Assembly: GCA_046343015.1 (NCBI GenBank)
Contig: JBKDOL010000103.1
Span: forward strand, 1 to 64,000
Reading direction: 5' to 3'
DNA length: 64,000 nucleotides
DNA from: BJ22 sp021298375
Lineage (GTDB): Bacteria; Planctomycetota; Planctomycetia; Pirellulales; Pirellulaceae
Notes under the pieces: generated by a model
Databases searched by the model: none
Told to the model about the DNA's origin: nothing
What the model saw: only the letters and a program-made list of their open reading frames with translations
Translations under genes and position numbers: made by a program
Part shown: one piece after another, positions 8,428 to 18,143 of the stretch
How the letters are laid out: every line of letters starts with the position of its first letter
Numbering within the stretch: the first letter of the stretch is position 1

Positions 8428-8877
8428 GCAGGTCTCATCATTGAAAAGTGACGACGGGAACTCGGCGATTTTCTAAAGCACCGGACCAGAGCCAAGCTCC
8501 CAGAACTCAAGATTGTCCCCCCGTTCGCTCGTGGGTTGCGGTGTCGGCCCACGCGCTGCGAAGACTCGACATCCAAGGGCATTCTCTCTGATCGCCCGGC
8601 AGAAACCAATCACATTTGCCATTGCCGATGCACGGTTTGTGCCCGCCCCGGAGAGCATTGGCTACCCCCAGAGTTCCGCATTGCGCGCAGCTCCTCTTAC
8701 ATTATGGACTGCCCTGCGGCTTAAATCACTCAGCATCGGTTGGCGGGAATCCGCTTGAGTCTGTTCGCCTCCGACCGCGGTAGCCAACAACACGAGACAC
8801 GCATAGGCTCCCTCGCCTTGATCAAAACAGACACTTTCCCCTTACATACGCCCCCGATACCCTCGGGAATCAACAAA
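8428..8877. other. Intergenic, no gene seen
   Basis: This 450-base stretch upstream of the DUF1549/1553 gene holds only short frames without coding character. I see no RNA gene or repeat. Confidence 0.6.
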
Positions 8878-9885
8878 CTACCGGGCCAGCCGCTTGCCGG
8901 TCTTGGCAAAGTACCGCCACTCGCGTTCCATAACGACTCGATCCCACCCCAACTCCGTCGACAGGTCCAAGAAAACGCGGTCATCGTGGACGACTTTCTG
9001 TTTTCGCAATACCTGGATCAGTGCTTCAAATCGAGCTGACTCGGAATCCGAAAAAAGGTACTCCACCACACTCGTCACGTGAAAATTGTAAAACTCCTTC
9101 GAGCCCGAAGTGAAGTCAAAGATCTTTACCTTATCCTGCAGGCGCTCGCGAAAGAGCGCGCGATAGGCCTGCGTCGTTTCCGGGCTATCCTGTGCCAGCA
9201 ACGAGGCGTACAACCCAAAGCCGTTGCGAGCCCAGACGGGGAGCCGGGAGTGCGTCGTATCCGTCGGGTAGCGTTGCAACAACACCACGGTCCCAATGAA
9301 GCGGGCGGTAAACTGACTCCAGTTGGCGCTGAAGCCAGGTGTGCGAAAGTCATACGTAGGAAGATTCGACACCAGCAGGCAAGGCAGTTCCCCCTCGGTT
9401 CGCCATAGCACCGACCGACTCGACGTCAGCGGGGTCTCAAACATGGCTTGCTGAAGTGGCTCATAAAACCGGTCTTTCTCGAGCACCACGACGGCCAATT
9501 TGTTCGGGAACAACTTCTTGGTGTCTTCGATCTTCAGCAAGCGACCAGCAGTGAGGAAGGCTTTATCGGCTAATCCGGCAATCGTGTCGGCCTGAATCTT
9601 ATCCAGATCCGTAAACACCAGCAGATGCTCGGTTTCCACAAGCTCCATGTTCAGCTTGAGCCCTTTGAGCAGCGCGGCAAAGTGCTGTTTCGCCGCCTCA
9701 ACTCGAGCCGGATCATACTCGGTTTTGGCAGCATTCAACTTGCTGTCCCGTTCCGCAGCGAGCTCTTTCTTTTTCTTTGTGGTTGCTTTCTTCGGTTCCC
9801 GAGGCTGCTGGGCGGAAAGTCTATCCGAAGCGAATAGAATACTGAGAAAGCCCACCAAAACGACAAGTCTGAGCGTCCAGTTCAT
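8878..9885 (-). CDS. Secreted hypothetical protein (DUF1570-like layout)
   Basis: About 335 residues. Starting at ATG 9885 (MNWTLRLVVLVGF) the protein has a clear signal peptide ending near Ala-Gln-Gln, then a Lys-rich linker (KKATTKKKKELAAE). The globular part has the layout of planctomycete proteins that resemble gluzincin peptidases of the DUF1570 type: an early TEHLLVFTDLD strand and later LPVWARNGFGLYAS. However, I see no HExxH zinc site, so peptidase activity is unlikely. An in-frame start 33 bases upstream exists but would precede the signal peptide with a charged tail. Function is unknown; a role in the periplasm or outside is inferred from the signal. Confidence 0.75.
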   Translation of the reverse strand: MNWTLRLVVLVGFLSILFASDRLSAQQPREPKKATTKKKKELAAERDSKLNAAKTEYDPARVEAAKQHFAALLKGLKLNMELVETEHLLVFTDLDKIQADTIAGLADKAFLTAGRLLKIEDTKKLFPNKLAVVVLEKDRFYEPLQQAMFETPLTSSRSVLWRTEGELPCLLVSNLPTYDFRTPGFSANWSQFTARFIGTVVLLQRYPTDTTHSRLPVWARNGFGLYASLLAQDSPETTQAYRALFRERLQDKVKIFDFTSGSKEFYNFHVTSVVEYLFSDSESARFEALIQVLRKQKVVHDDRVFLDLSTELGWDRVVMEREWRYFAKTGKRLAR

Positions 9886-10069
9886 GATTCCCAAAAACCT
9901 TGGTCGAATTGCGGACATTAACCGGCGTTTGCCCCGGGGCTGATTCGGTCAATGGCAAGATTATCGAGAGAAAGGCGAACAGATTCAAGCTTTCGCTGAG
10001 TGCCCCCTCGGGCCGATCAGATAAAACGCCACCATCGAGTTATATTTTATCGCGCACAACCAGAACGAC

Positions 10070-10621
10070 TTAGCCGTTAGACTTCAAGCGAATCAGGATT
10101 TCGTTGCGTCGCTCAGGCCCCGGCGTAAAGGGCGAATCATACCCCGCAGTCTCGAAACTGCCACCCTCAGCAGCATCATCTGCCTTGAGACCTTTTCCCT
10201 CCATCCACGCCCGCAGTTCGGCTGCGAACTGCTCGATCAACTTGGATGTCATTACCCCAGAGAATCGGATTACGGCAAACTGCCCACCGGGCCGTTTCCG
10301 CACTGCGACTTGCCCCACTGTTGGATTCGGGACACCCTGCTCAGCCACCTCCTTGGGCATGACGAATCCCATCTGCCCACTCGAGCTTGCGGTTGGCTTG
10401 CTCATTAAGACCGGAGTCGTCATCGGGATCTTCCGATTGGCTTCGTTGCCGCCGCTGATGTAGCGGAACAGCTTCATGAAGCTGCCCTCGGCACCTGCCC
10501 CACCTTGGCTGGCTGTCGTCGCCGCCAGCATCAAGTCAGGATACTCGCGAACTTCAAACTTGCCCTCGGAGAGGATGACCTGGTATTCCGCCGACTCGTA
10601 ATGTTCTTCATTTGCTGCCAT
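10070..10621 (-). CDS. SOUL haem-binding family protein
   Basis: A 183-residue protein of the SOUL/HEBP family. Visible blocks are YQVILSEGKFEVREYPDLML at the N-terminus, FMKLFRYISGGNEANRKIPM (Phe-x-x-Leu-x-x-Tyr-I-x-G-x-N) and TTPVLM, where Lys-I-x-M-T-x-P-V is the family core, and the C-terminal tail YDSPFTPGPERRNEILIRLK. These proteins bind haem or tetrapyrroles. The ATG at 10621 is chosen because the frame upstream runs into a palindromic repeat and reads as junk. The gene is divergent from the large kinase at 10844, with a 222-base gap that holds the repeat variant. Confidence 0.93.
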   Translation of the reverse strand: MAANEEHYESAEYQVILSEGKFEVREYPDLMLAATTASQGGAGAEGSFMKLFRYISGGNEANRKIPMTTPVLMSKPTASSSGQMGFVMPKEVAEQGVPNPTVGQVAVRKRPGGQFAVIRFSGVMTSKLIEQFAAELRAWMEGKGLKADDAAEGGSFETAGYDSPFTPGPERRNEILIRLKSNG

Positions 10622-10671
10622 TGAAGTAGCTTGTCCGATGTCCACCCAGGAAGCAACTACTTTCCTAAAAC

Positions 10672-10723
10672 AAAAAAGGGGACGGGGGCAATCCGATTCA
10701 GTTCGGATTTGCCCCATCCCCTT
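10672..10723. repeat. Palindromic repeat, divergent variant
   Basis: Related to the other palindromes in its outer part (AAAAGGGGACGGGGGCAA) but with a different, longer inner arm (TCCGA-TTCAGT-TCGGA). It is followed by a second direct copy of TCCCCTTTGGTT. Unlike the other copies it lies between two divergent genes, so it is not placed as a terminator. Confidence 0.75.
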
Positions 10724-10843
10724 TGGTTCGTCCCCTTTGGTTGGTCGGAACGCTGCTAACATCCGGGCTTTGCAAGCTTTATACTTGACGGCCATCGCCC
10801 GGTTGCCGGGCCTCTCCCTTCCTCGCCTCGGGAGCTTTGGCTC

Positions 10844-13800
10844 ATGTCGGAACTCGCGTTCCTCGTCGCCGAACTCGAAAACGGTTCGACCGATCTCGCA
10901 AGTTGCTTGCTGGATCGTCCCAATCTGGCCCGGGCGGACCAGGTCCAGCTAGTGCTCGCAGACCAAAAAATCCGGCTGCAACGCGGCGAACCGTGCAGCG
11001 TTGAGCACTATTCCCGATTGTTGCCCTGGCTTGCCGAAGAGCCAACCGTCTGGCAAGAAGTGATCGCCAATGAATTCGAATTGCGGCTCGGGGAATTACC
11101 CAGCGATCGATTGCTCCAGCAATTCGCAACCCGTTATCCAAGCTTGGGGAACACTCTCCTCGAGATACTGCGGGCCCGCATGGAACGTTGGCATCAACCA
11201 AGTTCACCGGCACCCGCGCCTCCCCAACAGACCAGGACCTTTTCGCGCCTGATCAATTCTCACGACCTGACCGGTTCTTTTATTTCCAATCAAACAGTCG
11301 GCGACCATCGGGCCGGGAGATATCGTTTCGAGCGCAAACTGGGCCAGGGCGCCTATGGCGCTGTCTATCTTGCTCAAGACACTGAGCTCAAGCGGCAAGT
11401 CGCCGTCAAGGTTCCCAGTCTCGAAGCGCTCGAGAAATTGGTCAACATTGATTCCTATCTGGTGGAGGCTCAGACGGTAGCGGCGCTCGACCATCCCCAT
11501 ATCGTCACTGTGTACGATGTGGGCCGCACGCTCGACGGCTCAATCTACGTCGTCTCGAAGTTTATCGATGGCTGCTCACTGGCCGATTGGATCAAGACCC
11601 ATCCCGTCGACCTCCCCCGCATCGCGAAGCTGCTCGAGCCAATTGCCAGCGCGTTACATCATGCGCATGAGCGTCGCTTGATTCATCGGGACATCAAGCC
11701 GGCCAATATCCTGATTGAGGAAGCGACGGGTGCTCCGTATGTCACCGATTTTGGGCTGGCGATCCATGAGGAAGATTACCTGCAAGATGGCCGAATCGCA
11801 GGGACTCCGGCTTACATGAGTCCCGAACAGGTGCGCGGCGAGGGGCATCGCCTGGACGGCCGCAGCGATCTGTTCTCTCTCGGTGTCATCATGTACTTAA
11901 TGCTGACCGGGCGATTGCCTTTCCCCGGGCAGACCCATGCCGAGATCGCCTATGAGATTACGTCTGTCGAGCCTCTCGCGCCGCGCAGTCTCAGAAAAGA
12001 GATCCCTGCCGAGCTGGAACGAATCTGCCTGAAATTATTGCGGAAGCGGGCCTCGGAACGCTACGCCAATGGCCGGGAGTTGGCGGGAGATCTTCATGCC
12101 TGGCTCAACCAACGGACGTCCCAAACCGCGTCGTCCCCAAAAACACCGCTCACTCCAAGAGGCCTGCGCTCGTTTACCGCCGACGATGCTGGGTTCTATC
12201 TCGATTTGCTCCCCGGGCCGCGCGACCGCAACGGAGTCCCTGAGAGTATTGCGTTCTGGAAGGAACGGCTCGAGCAGCGCGACCCAGACCAGACTTTCCC
12301 GGTAGGACTTCTCTACGGCCCGAGCGGTTGCGGGAAGTCGTCACTTGTCAAAGCGGGGTTGATTCCCAACGTATCCCCGGAGGTCAGCCTGGTCTACCTC
12401 GAAGCGACGCCGGAAGAGACCGAAAGCCGACTGCTTCGGCAACTTCAAAAGCGCTGCCCCGACTTGGCAACTGGAGGAGAACTCGCCGAACTGGCCGAGA
12501 GAATTCGCCGCTCGGAAGGTCCGAAAATCGTGTTCATTATCGACCAGTTTGAGCAATGGCTTTATTCTCACCGCGTCGATCAGGACGGCGATCTGATCCG
12601 AACTCTGCGACAATGCGATGGCAGGAGACTGCAGGCGGTCCTGATGATTCGAGATGATTTCTATCTGGCGGCAGCTCGCTTGATGAATCAAATCGATGTT
12701 CCGATCATCTCCGACCACAATTTCAAACTGGTTGACCTGTTTGAGATTGAACATGCCAAGCGGGTCCTGACTCGGCTCGGCGAATCGTATGGAAAGCTGC
12801 CGCTCGATGCAAACCTGCGGTCTCCGGCGCATGAAGAATTTATCCAGCGGGTCGCGGATGGCCTTTCCGAGAATGGCAAAGTCGTTTCCGTTCGCTTGGC
12901 CCTGCTGGCTGACATGCTGAAGGGGCGCGATTGGATACCCGAGACACTGGAGTCGATTGGAGGCCTGGACGGAATCGGGATCAGTTTTCTGGAGGAGACC
13001 TTTGCCTCGAGCAGAGCCGACGCGCGTCACCGCGCACATCAGGGAGCCGTTCGGGGGGTTTTGCGGGCCTTGCTGCCAGACCTGGGGACCGACCTCAAGG
13101 GCTCGATGCGTTCCGAGGATGAGTTGCTCGAGGCTTCGGGCTACGCCCATCGGCGGCAGGATTTCGAACAGCTGATGCGGATCCTCGACGGCGAATTGAG
13201 GTTGCTGACCCCGACTGCCCCCGAAGGTCACGATTCCCAATCCGCAAGCAACTCCTCGCCGCGCCGCTTCTTTCAACTCACACACGACTACCTGGTTCCC
13301 TCGCTCCGCGAATGGCTGACGCGAAAACAACGCGAGACCAGCAAAGGCCGAGCTGAATTGAAGCTGGCCGAGCGAGCTGCGGCATGGAATCTGAACCGGG
13401 AAGAGAAGCAATTGCCGACTCTGCTCGAATGGCGCCAAATCAGGCGCTGGACCGAGCCAGCGCACTGGCGGCCCGAGGAAAAGGTAATGATGCAGCGGGC
13501 ATCACGTCACCACTTGAGGCGATTGTCGCTGACTGCCACTGCGGTCCTCCTGCTGGCTTTCGTGGGCTGGTTTGCTTGGCGTCGGGCATCAAGCCAACAG
13601 GAGGCAATTCGCATCGCAGGTTTAGTGGACACGTTGACCAACGCCGAACCGGCGAGGCTTCCGGAGATCATCAAGCAGCTCGATGCCACACCCCAGGTGG
13701 CTGACGAATACCTCGCGAAACACTTGGAAGCGGAGGCAAAAACTCCGGCTGAATTGCGCGCCCGACTTCACGCCCGATTGGCCAAGGTCTCGCGCGACCC

Positions 13801-15754
13801 GTCGCTGGTTGAACCGCTGTTCGAGGAACTGCTTGCGGGCAAGTGGAGCTACATTCTGCCCATTCGGGAACTTCTTCGCCCCTCCGCATCGAAACTGACC
13901 GATTCTCTCCAACGCATTCTGCAAGATCCCCAAGTCGAACCCCAGCGCCGTTTTCGCGCGGCGTTGGCCTTGGTCGACTATACGAGTTCTGTCGACGATA
14001 ACCTGTGGAGTGAACCGACACTCCAATTACTTTGCCGACAATTGGTGACAACCAACGCGGAGGTCCAGCCTCTCCTTCGGGATCCGCTGCGACCTATCCA
14101 GGGCAAACTCCTCAGCCAACTCGAGCAGATTTTCAGTGACCCGGCCAACACCGACGCGCAGCGACTCGGCGCGGCCAATGCGCTGGCTGACTTTGCTGCC
14201 AATGATCCTGCCCGCTTGACCAGGTTATTGACCCTGGCCAACCCGGAACAATACGCGATTCTTTTTCCGGCAGTCACCGCCGTGGCATCTGCAGACAATC
14301 TTGCTCAATTGAGCCAGCTCATTGTCAGTCAGCCTCCTGACGACCTCGGTTCCGTGCCGCGAATTGCATTCGGCCAGCAACGAGCCAACGCGGCGGTGAC
14401 GATGTTGCGGATTGGAGACAAAGAAAAGGTCCTACCGGTGTTGGACTGGACGGATGACCCCGAAGCGCTGATGCAGTTTATCTTCCGCTGCAAGCCGCGC
14501 GGGGTTGAAATTGGAACGTTAATCGATTTGCTCAACCTGGTTGTGACTGCCCCAGCCGACAGGTTTCCGAAAGATTCGAGGTACGCTCTGCTGCTCGCAA
14601 TCGGTGAGTATGGTCCGAACGAGATCCCAATTGCTCGGCGGGAGAAACTCGTGAAGCAACTCGCCGATTGGTACGCAACCGATCCGAGCTCTGGCGTTCA
14701 TGGAGCCGCGGGCTGGCTGCTTCGGCATTTGGGCGAAAAGGAGCTGGCTGACCGGATTGACCAAACCCCGGTCCCCTACTCCTCAGAACGGGAGTGGTTT
14801 ACACGGGCAATCGCAGTCCAGCCAAACCGGGAGGCGAAACCGGAGAAAAGCGTGCTGAACCTGTTCCAAGGCAAACCGGCGAAGCAGGTTTTTTTCTATA
14901 CCTTCATTGTCGTTCCGCAAGGTGATTACACGATCGGCGCGGAAGCAGATGAACCGGAACGGAGGAACGACGAGGTTCAGCATCCGGTCAAGTTATCGCG
15001 CTCGATAGCGCTTCTGGATCGCGAGATAACCTACGGGGATTTACTACCGTACTCTTCGCGGTACGCGAATTTCATGAAAAATTTTGATACACAGCCAACG
15101 GATGCTGGTTCCGGGGTGGACTGGTATGATGCAGTCGCATACTGCCGCTGGCTCGGGCAGGAAACCGGTTTGCCCGAATCGGAACAGTCCTACGCTGACC
15201 CGGAGACGCTGGACAAAGAAAAGTTCCCGCGTGATGCTCAGGTAGCTTGGGCACCGCGTGACTGGCCGCTGAATCTGGACAAAACCGGATTCCGCCTCCC
15301 CACCGAAGCCGAATGGGAGGTGGCGACCCGGAGTGGAATGCGAACCGCCTACAATTTCGGGGGCGACCCCGCCTTACTGAATCGCTTTGGCTGGTTTCTC
15401 GATAACGGGTCCAAGCATGAAAAGCCGACCCGGGAGTTGAGGCCCAGCCTCCGCGGGTTCTTCGACCTCCACGGAAATCAGGTCGAGTGGACTCACGATT
15501 GGAGCAGAGACTTCGACGGGTCAGCGCAGACCGACCCTCTCGGTCCCTCGACGGGGAAAAACCGAGTGCTCCGCGGAGGCGGTTGGGATAACATCGCCCC
15601 TTACTGCCGGACGGCATTTCGAGCTGCTGTCGCCCCATCTTACCGCGACCGCAGCATTGGCTTTCGCCTCGCGTTTTCTCTCCCCGAACCGAACGACCAG
15701 CAACCGACAGAACCGAAGGCGGTGGATAAGGCGAGCTCGGGAGTGGATCGCTAA
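10844..15754 (+). CDS. Ser/Thr kinase - STAND NTPase - HEAT - FGE-fold membrane protein
   Basis: A 1636-residue signalling protein. Residues about 1-120 are the helical segment often found before planctomycete kinases. The kinase spans about 160-420: Gly-loop GQGAYG 167-172, K189, HRD with D283, and DFG with D302. A STAND-like P-loop module follows: GPSGCGKSS 492-500 and Walker B FIID ending at D567. A single membrane helix lies at about 894-913. The next 400 residues look like HEAT-type helical repeats (RFRAALALVDY, RLGAANALADFA). The C-terminal 270 residues are a formylglycine-generating-enzyme/sulfatase-modifying fold (FVV-PQGDYTIGAE, FRLPTEAEWEVATRSG, VLRGGGWDN, IGFRLAF). The kinase and NTPase should be cytosolic and the rest across the membrane. 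RBS GGGAG lies before ATG 10844. Targets are unknown. Confidence 0.93.
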   Translation: MSELAFLVAELENGSTDLASCLLDRPNLARADQVQLVLADQKIRLQRGEPCSVEHYSRLLPWLAEEPTVWQEVIANEFELRLGELPSDRLLQQFATRYPSLGNTLLEILRARMERWHQPSSPAPAPPQQTRTFSRLINSHDLTGSFISNQTVGDHRAGRYRFERKLGQGAYGAVYLAQDTELKRQVAVKVPSLEALEKLVNIDSYLVEAQTVAALDHPHIVTVYDVGRTLDGSIYVVSKFIDGCSLADWIKTHPVDLPRIAKLLEPIASALHHAHERRLIHRDIKPANILIEEATGAPYVTDFGLAIHEEDYLQDGRIAGTPAYMSPEQVRGEGHRLDGRSDLFSLGVIMYLMLTGRLPFPGQTHAEIAYEITSVEPLAPRSLRKEIPAELERICLKLLRKRASERYANGRELAGDLHAWLNQRTSQTASSPKTPLTPRGLRSFTADDAGFYLDLLPGPRDRNGVPESIAFWKERLEQRDPDQTFPVGLLYGPSGCGKSSLVKAGLIPNVSPEVSLVYLEATPEETESRLLRQLQKRCPDLATGGELAELAERIRRSEGPKIVFIIDQFEQWLYSHRVDQDGDLIRTLRQCDGRRLQAVLMIRDDFYLAAARLMNQIDVPIISDHNFKLVDLFEIEHAKRVLTRLGESYGKLPLDANLRSPAHEEFIQRVADGLSENGKVVSVRLALLADMLKGRDWIPETLESIGGLDGIGISFLEETFASSRADARHRAHQGAVRGVLRALLPDLGTDLKGSMRSEDELLEASGYAHRRQDFEQLMRILDGELRLLTPTAPEGHDSQSASNSSPRRFFQLTHDYLVPSLREWLTRKQRETSKGRAELKLAERAAAWNLNREEKQLPTLLEWRQIRRWTEPAHWRPEEKVMMQRASRHHLRRLSLTATAVLLLAFVGWFAWRRASSQQEAIRIAGLVDTLTNAEPARLPEIIKQLDATPQVADEYLAKHLEAEAKTPAELRARLHARLAKVSRDPSLVEPLFEELLAGKWSYILPIRELLRPSASKLTDSLQRILQDPQVEPQRRFRAALALVDYTSSVDDNLWSEPTLQLLCRQLVTTNAEVQPLLRDPLRPIQGKLLSQLEQIFSDPANTDAQRLGAANALADFAANDPARLTRLLTLANPEQYAILFPAVTAVASADNLAQLSQLIVSQPPDDLGSVPRIAFGQQRANAAVTMLRIGDKEKVLPVLDWTDDPEALMQFIFRCKPRGVEIGTLIDLLNLVVTAPADRFPKDSRYALLLAIGEYGPNEIPIARREKLVKQLADWYATDPSSGVHGAAGWLLRHLGEKELADRIDQTPVPYSSEREWFTRAIAVQPNREAKPEKSVLNLFQGKPAKQVFFYTFIVVPQGDYTIGAEADEPERRNDEVQHPVKLSRSIALLDREITYGDLLPYSSRYANFMKNFDTQPTDAGSGVDWYDAVAYCRWLGQETGLPESEQSYADPETLDKEKFPRDAQVAWAPRDWPLNLDKTGFRLPTEAEWEVATRSGMRTAYNFGGDPALLNRFGWFLDNGSKHEKPTRELRPSLRGFFDLHGNQVEWTHDWSRDFDGSAQTDPLGPSTGKNRVLRGGGWDNIAPYCRTAFRAAVAPSYRDRSIGFRLAFSLPEPNDQQPTEPKAVDKASSGVDR

Positions 15755-15825
15755 AGGGCCAAATCAGCGGCGAATCGCCAAACTCACCCCAAACGCGGGC
15801 AACCGTTCATTCTATCAGGCGCCCA

Positions 15826-17433
15826 TCATTCCTTGCGTTCCGCTTGCATTCTTCGGATCTCCTCAATCGCTCGCTCCAACGCCGCATCGCGATCTGGGAC
15901 GGGAGCGACTTCGATGTGAGGCCGCACGGGGCCGAGGTCCGCCTCATCGCCGCTGGCGCGGAGGAATATCTTTTGGCTGAACGGCACCACAATCCGCGAA
16001 TTGGGAAGCTGGAATGGGCCGATGTCGCCGAGAGCATTGGGGACGCCGCCGGTAGGCTGGCCGATCGTCAGCATCAGATCGTAAGTCCGCACGCCGTCCG
16101 CAAACATCATGGCACTTGAAAAGGTCCGCTCGCCGAACAAGAGACAAGCTGGTCCTGCAAAACCGGGGGAAACTCGCGGATTTCTCGCGACAGCGCTTTC
16201 GTAATTCCAGTCCTCGCCGTGTTTGAGCGCAGCGTAATCAGGAATGAACAGGGGCAAGGCGATCGTCAGCCATCGCCACATCGGCTTGGCCATCATCCGA
16301 AACAGTTGGTCCGACTCGGGACTCCTCCGCCAAACCATCCGCGACGCCAAACGATACGGTCGGTCGTTGACTCGCGCCAGAAAGGCATCCCCGAGCGAGC
16401 TGTCGCCGCCGCCATTTTCCCGAATGTCGACGATCAGTCCTGCGGCACCACGCGCATTCGCAGCTGTCATCGCCTCGTCGAGGAACTTCTCCCAAAGGCC
16501 GCCGAGGGTGGAGTTCATGCTCGGGAAGTCAATCAGCACGATCGGCCTGCCCTCTGGCGGATTGCTCGGAAGCAACCGGCATTGAAACGGGGGACGGTCG
16601 ATCAGCAGTTCGCCCGGGAGAGGAGAAGGTGTCGTCGACGCGGAGCCAAGCTGAATCGTCCGCTCGGTACTGGGCGCGCCGTCTCCCACACCTTCGACCG
16701 TTACTGTCTGGCGCGAGCCATCGGCCCGAATCACCTCGATTTCCGTAGGCAGAGTGATGCCAGCGACCCAGCTTCGGAAGCGAAACGCCTCACGGATGCG
16801 CACATCGCGATAGCGCTCGGATTCGTTCGGATGAAGCGAGCGGAGCCGAGCCAGATGATCAGCGGCAGGGATGGTCCCAATCCTGACAATGGTGTCGCCG
16901 GGCTCGATCATCCGTTCGCTTTCCGCGACCGCGACGACAACCAGCTCATTGTTCCTCGGCTCTGCGCGGAAGGGGAGCAGCCGCTCGCCGCGCGCGAAGG
17001 CAGCCTCGAGATCTTCGTCGGGCACGCTCATGTCGTAGTGATCGGAGCGGTATCCCGCCTGCAGCTCCATCACCAGCGGCAGGAACTCGCGCCGTGCCAT
17101 CGGCCGGTCAATCGACGTCTTCAGCCGCTCGGCAAGTCCCAGGATCGACTCCTTTGAAACCCGCAAGTAAGGATTCGGATTGGTCCGCTCGTGAAGGGCC
17201 ACGATCGCATCGAGATCCGCCCGCAGCGATTCGGGCTCGTGCAGCTTACTAAGCTGCTCGGGAGTTGCCCTGGGGATCGCTGCCCACGGGCTCTGCATGA
17301 ACATCGAACGGGGCCAGAAGCCGAGAAAAATGGTCGCCAACAGAATCGCGATCGCGGTCGCCGAAATGGCCACAAGCCATCGCCAGTAGCGTCGGCGAGA
17401 CTTTCCGGGAACAGGCGTGGATTCGATACTCAT
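15826..17433 (-). CDS. S41-family (tail-specific protease-like) membrane peptidase
   Basis: A 535-residue protein anchored by one N-terminal helix (about residues 18-40). The S41 core is recognisable from GLIVDIRENGGGDSSLGDAF (Asp-x-Arg-x-N-x-G-G) and the nucleophile region LLFGERTFSSAMMFADGVR, where the Ser of Phe-Ser-Ser-Ala-Met is the expected catalytic residue. The later PTGGVPNALGD and the strand LPNSRIVVPFS also fit. There is no obvious PDZ domain, so it resembles the S41 peptidases of the eukaryote-like or tricorn-like branch rather than classic CtpA. It is convergent with the kinase gene and divergent from the GntR operon. Substrate unknown. Confidence 0.85.
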   Translation of the reverse strand: MSIESTPVPGKSRRRYWRWLVAISATAIAILLATIFLGFWPRSMFMQSPWAAIPRATPEQLSKLHEPESLRADLDAIVALHERTNPNPYLRVSKESILGLAERLKTSIDRPMARREFLPLVMELQAGYRSDHYDMSVPDEDLEAAFARGERLLPFRAEPRNNELVVVAVAESERMIEPGDTIVRIGTIPAADHLARLRSLHPNESERYRDVRIREAFRFRSWVAGITLPTEIEVIRADGSRQTVTVEGVGDGAPSTERTIQLGSASTTPSPLPGELLIDRPPFQCRLLPSNPPEGRPIVLIDFPSMNSTLGGLWEKFLDEAMTAANARGAAGLIVDIRENGGGDSSLGDAFLARVNDRPYRLASRMVWRRSPESDQLFRMMAKPMWRWLTIALPLFIPDYAALKHGEDWNYESAVARNPRVSPGFAGPACLLFGERTFSSAMMFADGVRTYDLMLTIGQPTGGVPNALGDIGPFQLPNSRIVVPFSQKIFLRASGDEADLGPVRPHIEVAPVPDRDAALERAIEEIRRMQAERKE

Positions 17434-17674
17434 GGTTCTCTTATGGATACCGACATGGAGGAAGGTTTGTCCAACACGGTGTAGCCGGTGCTAAGTGGCG
17501 AGGGAATGTAATTGGCGTTTCAACATCCATTTTCGGAGCTGACCTGTACTTCGAAGGAAAAGACCGGATCTTGGGAAGATTTCAGGCCGGCAACGAGACC
17601 GCGTGAGCGCATCACGCATGCCGAAAGCGGAACTGATACCGAAACTGTCTCCGCTTATCTCGTTTTTGGCACTC

Positions 17675-17702
17675 TTGACAAAACCCGGAACACTTGTATT
17701 AT
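17675..17702 (+). promoter_or_regulatory. Sigma70-type promoter of the GntR/ABC operon
   Basis: A perfect -35 box TTGACA (17675-17680) and a TATTAT -10 box (17697-17702) are separated by 16 bases. They lie 33 bases upstream of the GntR start codon. The -10 box is covered by an inverted repeat (next entry). Confidence 0.75.
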
Positions 17703-17714
17703 TCAATTAATACA
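17695..17714 (+). promoter_or_regulatory. Putative GntR operator
   Basis: Inverted repeat TGTATTA - 6 bases - TAATACA lying over the -10 box. Regulators of the YtrA subgroup of GntR are known to bind such palindromes in their own promoter. Autorepression by the gene starting at 17736 is therefore the likely function; this is inferred from position and symmetry. Confidence 0.65.
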
Positions 17715-17735
17715 GCGATACAATGAGGGCCGTGG

Positions 17736-18143
17736 ATGCAAATACAAATCGACGCGAAAGAGGGAGTTCCGATCTATCTGCAGGTCATGCGACAGGTCCA
17801 ATACCTGATCGCCGCCGGCAGGCTGCATCCGGGGGATGAGTTACCCTCGATCCGAACGCTGGCCGAACAACTGCTGGTCAATCCCAACACGATTGCCCGG
17901 GCTTATCGGGAACTGGAGACCGCGGGTGTGGTTGAGAAACGCCGCACTGCCGGGACTTACGTCGCCGAGAGCGGTTCGCCATTGGCGAAGAGGGATCGTT
18001 TGAAGCTACTTAACGAACGAATTGAACGACTTCTGGTCGAGGCCTTTCAAATGGGGTTTGATTTGGATGATGTCCTGAAACTGATTGAAAAAAGCCAACT
18101 CGCGACAGACCATCAGAAACTGGGGGAACGCAACCATGGATAA
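17736..18143 (+). CDS. GntR-family (YtrA-type) transcriptional regulator
   Basis: A 135-residue DNA-binding protein. The first 75 residues are a GntR winged helix (VPIYLQVMRQVQYLIAAGRL, PGDELPSIRTLAEQLLVNPN, TIARAYRELETAGVVEKRR). It lacks a large effector domain and carries only a short helical C-terminus, the mark of the YtrA subgroup that controls adjacent ABC transporters. The stop overlaps the start of the ABC ATPase gene by 8 bases. An operator-like palindrome covers its promoter. Confidence 0.93.
   Translation: MQIQIDAKEGVPIYLQVMRQVQYLIAAGRLHPGDELPSIRTLAEQLLVNPNTIARAYRELETAGVVEKRRTAGTYVAESGSPLAKRDRLKLLNERIERLLVEAFQMGFDLDDVLKLIEKSQLATDHQKLGERNHG

Noticed and set aside
12341..13465. 374-residue minus-strand frame
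   Set aside because: Lies within the kinase/STAND gene and shows no recognisable motif.
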